Below, one piece after another: positions 1 to 5,063 of a DNA stretch of 5,063 bases. Position 1 is the first letter of the stretch; every line of letters begins with the position of its first letter. This DNA comes from Planctomycetaceae bacterium. Its GTDB lineage: Bacteria; Planctomycetota; Planctomycetia; Pirellulales; Thermoguttaceae. Below the pieces are notes generated by a model. That model did not search any database. It worked only from the letters and a program-made list of their open reading frames with translations, and was not told the DNA's origin. The position numbers were made by a program, and so were the translations under genes. The DNA is taken from the NCBI GenBank assembly GCA_031267635.1, contig JAIRYX010000386.1, forward strand, positions 1-5,063. The letters run 5' to 3'.

Positions 1-119
1 GAACTCCCCCCAGAAACGTAGTTGCCGCAAGAATAACTCCACGCGGAATCGGTTTCCGTGATGTTATAACTATGCGAGACGTCGCTGCTGCTTCCGACGC
101 CGCTTGCCGAACCGTCAAA
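1..119. repeat. terminal 119-base direct repeat, left copy
   Basis: These 119 bases are identical to the last 119 of the window; base 120 has no counterpart because the window ends. The repeat lies inside the Ser/Tyr-rich trunk and encodes (minus strand) residues from FDGSASGVGSSS to SYSCGNYVSGGS. The match ends exactly at both window edges, as expected when a circular path in a de Bruijn assembly is written out linearly with a k-length overlap. It could also be a genuine repeat shared by two trunk genes. Confidence 0.97.
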
Positions 120-866
120 TGAAACGCGATAAAACGCGCCGCCGTCCGAGTGGCGACTCTCATTTAACAACGATTCATAACTTTCAGAAACATCAATAAC
201 ATGCTCGTTTTCCGAATACGTATGTTTCGAGCCGCTGTTTGAGGAAGAATAACCGCAACTATATCCGCAACAACCGCCGCCATAATAACTGGAACTATAA
301 CTGCCGTTGAACTCGCTATTGGAATATTCCCGCAAATACGATGAATAATCGCCGCTTGCCGCGACTTCAATATCCGAATCGGCGGAAATTAAATAAGACA
401 AGTCGCCGTTTGCGTCGGAATGGCGTGTCCAATTCGCCGTGATTTTTTCATAATAACTTTTTTCGCCGGAATTAGACTTAACCGCGTCGCGTTCAAAGTG
501 CGACGTTTGCGTTCCGTTGTAAGATTGATAATAATTGGCAACAACATTTTGAGACGTGTTGGTACTTTCATGACTTTCGCCCGATTCTGAAAAATAAGAC
601 GATTCATCAACGATAATAATTATCTCGCCATCCGTTTCACGAACAACTTTATTATTGACCACCGAAAAACTCACGTTCCAAACATCATCGCGCGTGCGGT
701 CGGTATTCGATTCTTCATGTCCCGCAACCGACGAATTATAAAAGCCATAACTATAATCCTCCGACGAATCATAGTGATAATAATTATGAATGGTAAACTC
801 ATCTGAATTATTTTGTTGTCTTTGAATATTATTCAAACAATAATTCACTTCATTTTTTTGCAACAT
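1..866 (-). CDS. N-terminal part of a Ser/Tyr-rich polymorphic toxin trunk protein (runs off the left end; continues at 4944-3483 if circular)
   Basis: This frame is open from ATG at 866-864 to the window edge with no stop. An in-frame TAG lies two codons upstream (872-870), so ATG 866 is the first possible ATG. No good Shine-Dalgarno precedes it; only a GGGG sits 14 bases upstream. The 288 complete codons give a Ser/Tyr/Asn/Gly/Glu-rich, soluble-looking protein starting MLQKNEVNYC, without a signal peptide or membrane segment. A Cys/Gly motif YYGGGCCGYSCGYS lies at residues 194-207. Degenerate beta-type units are visible: NWTRHSDANGDLSY (145-158) and SRHSDGGAFYRVSFDG (237-252). The last codon is split across position 1. 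Because 1-119 repeats as 4945-5063 in the same frame, the protein probably continues into the C-terminal part at 5063-3483, giving 775 residues. The family is not recognised; by position it is the delivery trunk or stalk of a contact-dependent toxin. Function is inferred only from the fused tip. Confidence 0.75.
   Translation of the reverse strand, partial: MLQKNEVNYCLNNIQRQQNNSDEFTIHNYYHYDSSEDYSYGFYNSSVAGHEESNTDRTRDDVWNVSFSVVNNKVVRETDGEIIIIVDESSYFSESGESHESTNTSQNVVANYYQSYNGTQTSHFERDAVKSNSGEKSYYEKITANWTRHSDANGDLSYLISADSDIEVAASGDYSSYLREYSNSEFNGSYSSSYYGGGCCGYSCGYSSSNSGSKHTYSENEHVIDVSESYESLLNESRHSDGGAFYRVSFDGSASGVGSSSDVSHSYNITETDSAWSYSCGNYVSGGS
265..284 (-). repeat. GGGCCG motif-coding repeat, copy 1 (trunk)
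   Basis: 20 bases matching 4564-4583 with one mismatch, coding the YGGGCCG core of the Cys/Gly motif at residues 195-201 of the joined protein. Both copies lie in the trunk, 215 residues apart, each preceded by an F-x-G-S-Y stretch. Confidence 0.75.
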
Positions 867-965
867 TTTCTAAAATTTGTCCCCAATTCAATTATCATTC
901 CGAAAATATCAAGACTTTTCAAAGGTATTGGACAAACGCAGTACATCAAAATAATTTAATCCATG
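867..965 (-). promoter_or_regulatory. 99-base gap upstream of the trunk-toxin gene; only plausible promoter region
   Basis: This is the longest non-coding stretch on the unit, between the LRR stop and ATG 866. It is AT-rich and holds a minus-strand TTGAAA followed about 20 bases later by GATAAT, a spacing too long for a good sigma-70 promoter. I see no convincing hairpin terminator for the LRR gene. If transcription starts anywhere in the unit, this is the likeliest place, but no element is firmly supported. Confidence 0.25.
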
Positions 966-2039
966 TCAGGAAGAATCGCTGGAAGGTGTTGTAGCCGACC
1001 ATTGTAATCTTGCACATTTTGTTTGAAATTCATTTTCGATTTTTTTCACAAATGTATTAATTTTACTCTTACAACCTTCTTCATGATATTCCATTCCATT
1101 ATCAAAAGTAATCGTATAAAAACCACTATTAGTGTCATTTGTTGATGTAGTACTTAAATCGTTTTTTTGTTGAATCTTTCTAATTTCTTCCAAGGTATGT
1201 GAAAAATGTTTTTTGTTCGGATAAAAACCAAAATACTTGAGTTTGAGAAGTGGTGTCATATCACCATCTTTAACATCTATATTCGAGAAACTAAAAAACT
1301 CAATGTCTTTTAGTTTATGTAAAAATGAAAGGCTTGGTAAATTGGGACAAGAAAAATATTTTAAGATCTTTAATTTTCTACATTGTTCTAATATGCCTTC
1401 AATCTGAATTTTTTTACAATGATCTAATTCAATATCTTTTAATAACGGTAACTTTGTTAATTGACGTATGTCACATAAATTTTTTCCATATGAGTGGTGA
1501 TACAATTTCAAAGATTGAAATCGTTCAAGTCCTGTTAATGATGTTACCGAACCAAAGTTCATAGATAAAGCAATAAGACTATTATAAAACGGAATAGATT
1601 CTAATGTTTTATAATTATAGCCGCTTATGAAAAGTGATTTTAAATTACATTTTTGAGGTAGTGGTAATATCATGTGATGATGCCAAGAAACTACTAAGTG
1701 AACAAGTCCGGATAAATGCGATAAATTCACAGGTTGAGGAGTTTGTGCGATACGGACAAACTTCAAATGATCACAACGTTCAATTGCGGATATATCAATA
1801 TTTTTTGAATCAAAAATATCGATTCCAAAAAGATTTTTCATGCTCAATATAAAATCCAAATTTCCCCTAGTAAAACCATGATGTGGTGAAATGCGAATTA
1901 TGTCAATTTCATTTTGTTTAACAATTTCAATTGCTTCATCAATATCGTTAAAACTCATAGTGAGCATTTTATATTGAACATATTTTCTACTATCCCCAAC
2001 TTGATAATCGGGCATAGGATAAGATATAATCTCAATCAT
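966..2039 (-). CDS. leucine-rich-repeat protein, probable immunity to the HINT toxin; C-terminus carries a decayed toxin-tip fragment
   Basis: Complete 357-aa frame from ATG 2039-2037 to TGA 968-966, with AAAGGAGGA 5 bases upstream, the best ribosome binding site in the window. Residues 1-80 are a mixed alpha/beta cap (MIEIISYPMPDYQVGDSRKY; EAIEIVKQNEIDIIRI). Residues about 84-275 are irregular leucine-rich repeats of roughly 20-24 residues (NLKSLFISGYNYKTLESIP, LTKLPLLKDIELDHC, LHKLKDIEFFSFSNI), closed by DGDMTPLLKLKYFGFYPNKKHFSH. LRR proteins of this ending are common partners of polymorphic toxins, where they bind and block the tip; here the gene starts 21 bases after the HINT toxin. After a Ser/Thr/Asn linker (294-305), residues 306-357 align without gaps to the start of that toxin's tip (12 of the first 17 residues identical, plus W347 matching W335). 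The Gly of YHG is replaced by Glu320 and R314 by Lys326, so this copy is probably not catalytic. The gene is very AT-rich, suggesting a separate origin. Immunity role is inferred from context. Confidence 0.78.
   Translation of the reverse strand: MIEIISYPMPDYQVGDSRKYVQYKMLTMSFNDIDEAIEIVKQNEIDIIRISPHHGFTRGNLDFILSMKNLFGIDIFDSKNIDISAIERCDHLKFVRIAQTPQPVNLSHLSGLVHLVVSWHHHMILPLPQKCNLKSLFISGYNYKTLESIPFYNSLIALSMNFGSVTSLTGLERFQSLKLYHHSYGKNLCDIRQLTKLPLLKDIELDHCKKIQIEGILEQCRKLKILKYFSCPNLPSLSFLHKLKDIEFFSFSNIDVKDGDMTPLLKLKYFGFYPNKKHFSHTLEEIRKIQQKNDLSTTSTNDTNSGFYTITFDNGMEYHEEGCKSKINTFVKKIENEFQTKCARLQWSATTPSSDSS
1082..1125 (-). repeat. toxin-tip start, second (degraded) copy fused to the LRR gene
   Basis: Same orientation as 2288-2331, 40 of 44 bases identical. 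It encodes GFYTITFDNGMEYHE at the C-terminus of the LRR protein. Similarity at protein level continues to about residue 347 of that protein, then is lost. Confidence 0.9.
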
Positions 2040-2044
2040 TCAGA

Positions 2045-2053
2045 TCCTCCTTT
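2045..2053 (-). promoter_or_regulatory. Shine-Dalgarno of the LRR gene (AAAGGAGGA)
   Basis: On the minus strand AAAGGAGGA ends 5 bases before ATG 2039 and fixes that start. It sits within the 21-base gap after the HINT toxin stop, so the two genes are probably co-transcribed. Confidence 0.85.
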
Positions 2054-2060
2054 GTTTTTT

Positions 2061-3209
2061 TTATTCCTCTACCGTTTTGTAGCGAAATTTTTCACCTGGC
2101 GAATTTATTTTATTATAGTTTCCATGCTCTAAACCAACACCACCATCTTTACTAATTCTAATAGCTTCATCAATAAACGATTGTTTAGTCGAGGCTGCGT
2201 CAGTCCAATCAATATTAGTTCTTTCAACAGAATGGAGGTCTTCAATGCGTTTAGCAGAATCTTCTGCTCGTTTCATTCCTCCTTTACCATGATATTTCAT
2301 TCCATTATCAAGAGTAATGGTATAAGAACCATTGGCATTATGTACCAGAATACACGTCTGCCCGAACTCATCTGTTTCTGCAATCACGAAGTAATCATGA
2401 TTCCCATCAACAGTAAAATTATAGACCGTAATTCCTTCTGGAAATTCTACACGTTCTGTTGAAACAAGAATTGACAATTCTCCATTCGCACCGAGAAATA
2501 CATCACCTTCTTTTAGGTCTTTTGCTTCGACCCAAAAACCGTTTTGACCTGATTCAAGATTTTCATGGTAAAGAATTACGCCGTTTTCGTCAACAATGTC
2601 TCTTGCTGCCCGTGATAAATCAGGTTCATCCGTAACAACCCAGAACGGGTGAGAATCTGTTGTTTCAATAATTTGTTCGTGTCCGTTTTCATCAACTATC
2701 GTCAAGTAATTGATGTGATTACTTGTTCTAACAAAAACATCCGTAACTTCTTTTTGCGAAACTTCATCGGTTATCGTATCGTAAGAATAAACCAAATCAC
2801 CGACTTTGACATCTTCGATATTGACTGTTACATAAACCGTTGTATTAAGCTCTTCGTTGTATTCCGCACCGACAACAATTTGCGTTCCTGCGGTGAAACA
2901 GCTTTTCCCGAAAACTCCTACAAAACCTAATGCGCCTGTTAAAACTTGTGTTACATTTTCTGTTGTAACGCCGTTTTGAACCATGTTGTAACCGCCGCGC
3001 AGAATGTCCGCGCCGGAATTACCGAATTGCAAAGCGTCATACGCCGTTACCGCACCGGCAGCAAGATTGCTGCTTTGCGACGCAGGACAGCCAACGCCAA
3101 GTGTCGCGGCAGTAAGTCCTGAATTAACGCCAATATCAGCAAAGAATTTGGCTTGGTCATAACCGTACTGGCGGTCTTTCTCGGTCACTTCAAATTGTAA
3201 CATAATCAT
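2061..3209 (-). CDS. trunk-less HINT-domain polymorphic toxin cassette with GIY-YIG-like C-terminal tip (orphan toxin)
   Basis: Frame of 382 aa. Residues 1-100 are a Gly/Ala-rich helical pre-toxin segment (about 20-100). Residues 104-291 form a HINT (Hedgehog/intein) domain: SCFTAGTQIVV with the nucleophile C104, DVKVGDLVYSYD (133-144), TTDSHPFWV with block-B-like T184 and H187, NFTVDGNHDYFV (264-275), and terminal VHN (289-291). The residue after N291 is Ala, not Cys/Ser/Thr, so full protein splicing is not expected. Asn cyclisation would instead release the 91-residue tip (292-382), as known for PT-HINT toxins. The tip has YTITLDNGMKYHGKG (296-310), Y-Y spacing of 10, and R314 and R321: the pattern of GIY-YIG nucleases (inference). 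It ends NYNKINSPGEKF. An in-frame TAA immediately precedes ATG 3209 and no Shine-Dalgarno is visible. The gene therefore looks like a silent C-terminal cassette that would work only if recombined onto a trunk. The start is the first ATG; M3 (3203) is equally possible. The downstream LRR gene is its likely immunity. Confidence 0.82.
   Translation of the reverse strand: MIMLQFEVTEKDRQYGYDQAKFFADIGVNSGLTAATLGVGCPASQSSNLAAGAVTAYDALQFGNSGADILRGGYNMVQNGVTTENVTQVLTGALGFVGVFGKSCFTAGTQIVVGAEYNEELNTTVYVTVNIEDVKVGDLVYSYDTITDEVSQKEVTDVFVRTSNHINYLTIVDENGHEQIIETTDSHPFWVVTDEPDLSRAARDIVDENGVILYHENLESGQNGFWVEAKDLKEGDVFLGANGELSILVSTERVEFPEGITVYNFTVDGNHDYFVIAETDEFGQTCILVHNANGSYTITLDNGMKYHGKGGMKRAEDSAKRIEDLHSVERTNIDWTDAASTKQSFIDEAIRISKDGGVGLEHGNYNKINSPGEKFRYKTVEE
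2288..2331 (-). repeat. toxin-tip start, intact copy of a 44-base duplicated segment
   Basis: Matches 1082-1125 at 40 of 44 bases with no gap. It encodes GSYTITLDNGMKYHG, the first residues of the tip just after the HINT cleavage site, with the proposed GIY-YIG-like Tyr-Tyr pair. Confidence 0.9.
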
Positions 3210-3242
3210 TTATCGACTACGCAAATATAATAATTGCTGTAA

Positions 3243-3470
3243 CTATAACTGATCGCCTATATAATGCCACAGTTCAATGATTGATTTATCATCAATTTTC
3301 CCGTTCTCAAATAATTCGGGTACCGTTAAAAATTTCTGTGTGAAACTATCTCTAATTCTTGTTAAATAGTGTCCATCTTTATTTTGACTGATCCAATATT
3401 GATCACTGTTGTAAACAAATGTAAATTCTTCTCCCCAACCAACTCTTTCTACAAAATCATTGTATGTCAT
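3243..3470 (-). CDS. small acidic protein, probable immunity protein for the upstream His-rich toxin tip
   Basis: Complete 75-aa frame from ATG at 3470-3468 to the stop at 3243. The start is well supported: AAGGAGA lies 7 bases upstream and overlaps the TAA stop of the toxin gene, which implies translational coupling. The protein begins MTYNDFVERVGWGEEFTFVY and ends in a short helix (SIIELWHYIGDQL). The middle reads as a beta hairpin (FTFVYNSDQYWISQNKDGHYLTRI) followed by a helix with VPELFENGKIDDKSI. It has no signal peptide or membrane segment and only scattered basic residues. That size, acidity and all-cytosolic look fit polymorphic-toxin immunity proteins. Many such proteins have a similar pattern: an MTxxEFxxxV start, a sheet that reads like a Tyr/Ser-rich substrate mimic, then a PEELxxxxxIDxKSLxxIW ending. 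Its position 12 bases after a toxin stop is the main argument. The assignment is by context and general resemblance; I do not recognise a named family with certainty. Confidence 0.8.
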   Translation of the reverse strand: MTYNDFVERVGWGEEFTFVYNSDQYWISQNKDGHYLTRIRDSFTQKFLTVPELFENGKIDDKSIIELWHYIGDQL

Positions 3471-3477
3471 TTTAACA

Positions 3478-3484
3478 TCTCCTT
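3478..3484 (-). promoter_or_regulatory. Shine-Dalgarno of the small immunity gene (AAGGAGA), overlapping the toxin stop codon
   Basis: Minus-strand TAAGGAGA holds both the toxin's TAA stop (3485-3483) and the ribosome binding site, 7 bases before ATG 3470. Ribosomes ending the toxin are placed at the immunity start, a usual way to keep the two products in balance. Confidence 0.8.
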
Positions 3485-5063
3485 ATCTATTTATCGGTTT
3501 TCCATCCGGTCCGTATTGCCAAAAATGTTCATGTGGCCACTCAGGGTGCGTTGATGAATTTCCATGATTAGTCATATCCACATCACGTACAGCTTTGCCA
3601 TCGTTTCCAAACCATCTGCGGGTTTGAATGTTTCCGTTGCTATCCAAAATATCAATGCTTGAATTCGCTGTACCTTTATATCCTGGATTTGATGTTGTGA
3701 CGCTATGATTCGTCAATGGAGTAAAGTCAATCTCGTTGTCCAAATTAGTCTTTATCTTATTCCCCGCATTTCCTTCTCCTTTTAACCAAGTCTTGATAGA
3801 TTTTATCGTATTTTTTGCTTCATTCCAAGCGAAACCGGGTAATTCGCTCATTGTTGTACTACCCGCTTTAGTTCCAGCAAGAGAAGCACCTGTAAAAGCA
3901 GCTAAAACGCCATTTCCACCTGAAAATTTACTCCAGCCGTGCGTATCACCCCATGTTCCGGCTCCGCCATATTCTTCTGTGATTAAATCGCGTGACCAAT
4001 CCGGCGACGGAATACCAATATAAGGATTTTCTCCGCCCGCTTGGTTCACTACCCATGAAGTCAAATTATACCCACCAAACAATCCGAGATTAATCGTGCC
4101 GATAGCAATGTCTTGAAGTCCATTGATTGTATTAACGCCGCCTTGTGCTAAACCTTTTAGAAATGCAAAACCGATACTATCAAGTTCAGTGCAAGGAACA
4201 AGCGTTGAAACCGGTTGCGTTATTTCCGGTTCAGGAAACGCCGCGTCTAATATACTGCCAACATTGACATAGGCGTAATTGTTAAAATTTGGTTCGCCGG
4301 TTTCGATGATTGGGATTGTAACGTGCGTTGTTTGTCCCGCGCCGGAGATGGCGGACGGATTGGAGCCGGCGGGAATGTGAGAAGTCGGCGCGGTTTGACT
4401 GTACAAGTAGCCGTTATTGGAGTAATAATAATAGTTACTTCGTCCCGAATGCCACACTTCATTGGATTCGGATACTTCGCCATTGTAGGTTGATTCCGAC
4501 ATTGATACGGAAAAATTCGGCGCGGAGAAGCTATATCCCTGATACGAATAATCATAATCATAACCGCAACATCCGCCGCCATAGTAGCAACATGATGAGG
4601 AACCGTCGTCGTAACTGCCGTAAAACGAACTCCATTTAACGCTGAACGGAGAAGTGGTTTTGCCGCCTTTTGAACTCCAGCCGGTGTGTTGAATGGAATC
4701 GTTGTAATCCAAATGCGTGTACGATGTGGAGTTCGAATATCCATCCGTGCAACTGTAATCGCAGCCGCAACCATATCCTTCCCAGTAATTATCTTTGTAG
4801 GAATAAGACGACGACTCATGATGACCGGAAACTTGATTGCTGATCGACGCGGACTTATTGCCTTCGTTGTCCCAACTCCATGACGCGGAATAATTGTAAT
4901 TTGCCCATTGATTCGAGTCGCCGCCGGAACCGTTTTCGTAATCGGAACTCCCCCCAGAAACGTAGTTGCCGCAAGAATAACTCCACGCGGAATCGGTTTC
5001 CGTGATGTTATAACTATGCGAGACGTCGCTGCTGCTTCCGACGCCGCTTGCCGAACCGTCAAA
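3483..5063 (-). CDS. C-terminal part of the trunk-toxin: Ser/Tyr/Cys-rich trunk, pre-toxin linker and His-rich C-terminal toxin tip (5' end off the window)
   Basis: The frame is open from the right edge (codon 5063-5061) to TAA at 3485-3483: 526 residues. There is no ATG upstream in the window. The TTG at 4712 is only an internal codon and should not be taken as the start. Numbered on the joined 775-aa protein: the trunk continues with Cys motifs at 346-354 (GYGCGCDYSC region) and 407-422 (CCYYGGGCCGYDYDYS), then a Tyr run near 460. A Pro/Thr linker spans about 475-540. A Gly/Ala-rich, helical pre-toxin segment follows at about 552-656 (FLKGLAQGGVNTINGLQ). The tip at 707-775 has RRWFGNDGKAVRDVDM (731-746), TNHGNSSTHPEWPHEHFW (747-764) and a short tail. 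The clustered Arg, Asp and His (H749, H755, H760, H762) look like a metal-dependent or general acid/base nuclease core. The DG..xRDxDxTNHG..HP..PHEHxW pattern recalls polymorphic toxin tips named type 24 (Ntox24), a recollection not tested here. No HINT domain separates linker from tip. The next gene is the likely immunity. Confidence 0.8.
   Translation of the reverse strand, partial: FDGSASGVGSSSDVSHSYNITETDSAWSYSCGNYVSGGSSDYENGSGGDSNQWANYNYSASWSWDNEGNKSASISNQVSGHHESSSYSYKDNYWEGYGCGCDYSCTDGYSNSTSYTHLDYNDSIQHTGWSSKGGKTTSPFSVKWSSFYGSYDDGSSSCCYYGGGCCGYDYDYSYQGYSFSAPNFSVSMSESTYNGEVSESNEVWHSGRSNYYYYSNNGYLYSQTAPTSHIPAGSNPSAISGAGQTTHVTIPIIETGEPNFNNYAYVNVGSILDAAFPEPEITQPVSTLVPCTELDSIGFAFLKGLAQGGVNTINGLQDIAIGTINLGLFGGYNLTSWVVNQAGGENPYIGIPSPDWSRDLITEEYGGAGTWGDTHGWSKFSGGNGVLAAFTGASLAGTKAGSTTMSELPGFAWNEAKNTIKSIKTWLKGEGNAGNKIKTNLDNEIDFTPLTNHSVTTSNPGYKGTANSSIDILDSNGNIQTRRWFGNDGKAVRDVDMTNHGNSSTHPEWPHEHFWQYGPDGKPINR
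4564..4583 (-). repeat. GGGCCG motif-coding repeat, copy 2 (trunk)
   Basis: Counterpart of 265-284, coding YGGGCCG at residues 410-416 of the joined protein. It is followed by a Tyr/Asp alternation (YDYDYSY) instead of the YSCGYS of copy 1. Confidence 0.75.
4945..5063. repeat. terminal 119-base direct repeat, right copy
   Basis: Exact copy of bases 1-119, in the same orientation and same reading frame (4946 and 2 occupy the same codon position). Removing one copy leaves a 4944-base unit whose only change is the fusion of the two partial trunk frames into one 775-aa frame. Confidence 0.97.

Noticed and set aside
231..310. CRISPR-like or satellite repeats in the trunk region
   Set aside because: The recurring codons come from low-complexity protein sequence; repeats are few, unevenly spaced and keep the reading frame.
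164..610. Two short minus-strand frames near the left end
   Set aside because: They overlap the continuously open trunk frame from 866 to 1, which has consistent composition and motifs shared with the right-end part.
867..965. Rho-independent terminator or tRNA in the 99-base gap
   Set aside because: No stable stem with a T run and no cloverleaf could be drawn by eye.
1325..1852. Plus-strand frames opposite the LRR gene
   Set aside because: Short, without ribosome binding sites, and opposite a well-supported gene with a strong Shine-Dalgarno and clear repeats.
2337..2900. A true intein that splices
   Set aside because: The residue after the terminal Asn is Ala, the flanks do not form a host protein, and the following 91 residues look like a toxin tip. 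A cleaving HINT domain fits better.
4247..5062. 271-aa minus-strand frame at the right end
   Set aside because: It lies in another frame over the Ser/Tyr-rich trunk, starts at an edge TTG, and has a low-complexity Thr/Ile/Arg composition. It is a shadow of the open trunk frame.
1..5063. A self-replicating plasmid or phage
   Set aside because: No replication initiator, partition, mobilisation, integrase, capsid or iteron-like origin is visible in any frame.

Overview
The window is a single transcription-direction block: every credible gene reads on the minus strand. The first 119 bases (1-119) are repeated exactly as the last 119 (4945-5063). So the window is a circularly permuted unit of 4944 unique bases, or a fragment bounded by two copies of the same coding repeat. 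Joined at that repeat, the partial reading frame at the left end (866 down to 1) continues in the same frame into the one entering from the right end (5063 down to 3483). Together they make one uninterrupted 775-residue protein. No replication, partition, mobilisation or recombinase gene is present, so I do not call it a plasmid. A tandem array, an excised circle, or an assembly loop through repeated toxin genes all fit.

The content is a polymorphic-toxin locus. In transcription order: (1) a 775-aa protein with a Ser/Tyr/Gly/Asn-rich, Cys-containing N-terminal trunk (about residues 1-475), a pre-toxin linker and a compact His-rich C-terminal toxin tip; (2) a 75-aa small acidic protein, the probable cognate immunity, whose ribosome binding site overlaps the toxin stop codon; (3) a 382-aa protein with no trunk, made of a pre-toxin segment, a HINT (Hedgehog/intein) self-processing domain and a 91-residue toxin tip resembling GIY-YIG nucleases in motif spacing; (4) a 357-aa leucine-rich-repeat protein, the probable immunity partner of gene 3. 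Its last 52 residues are a degraded copy of the start of gene 3's toxin tip. Coding occupies all but about 165 of the 4944 unique bases. The largest gap is 99 bases, upstream of the 775-aa gene.

This layout, a trunk-bearing toxin followed by immunity and then a trunk-less orphan toxin/immunity cassette, is the known arrangement by which polymorphic toxin loci swap tips by recombination. Composition is mosaic by hand count: about 57% GC in the pre-toxin part of gene 3 (3001-3060) against about 22% in the LRR gene (1801-1860). That supports separate origins for the modules.

Organism: a bacterium using Shine-Dalgarno sequences (AAAGGAGGA and AAGGAGA are both present). HINT-bearing orphan cassettes with SCFTAGT-type motifs and giant low-complexity trunks recall gut Planctomycetota (e.g. 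Thermoguttaceae-like), but this is a weak impression, not something the sequence proves.
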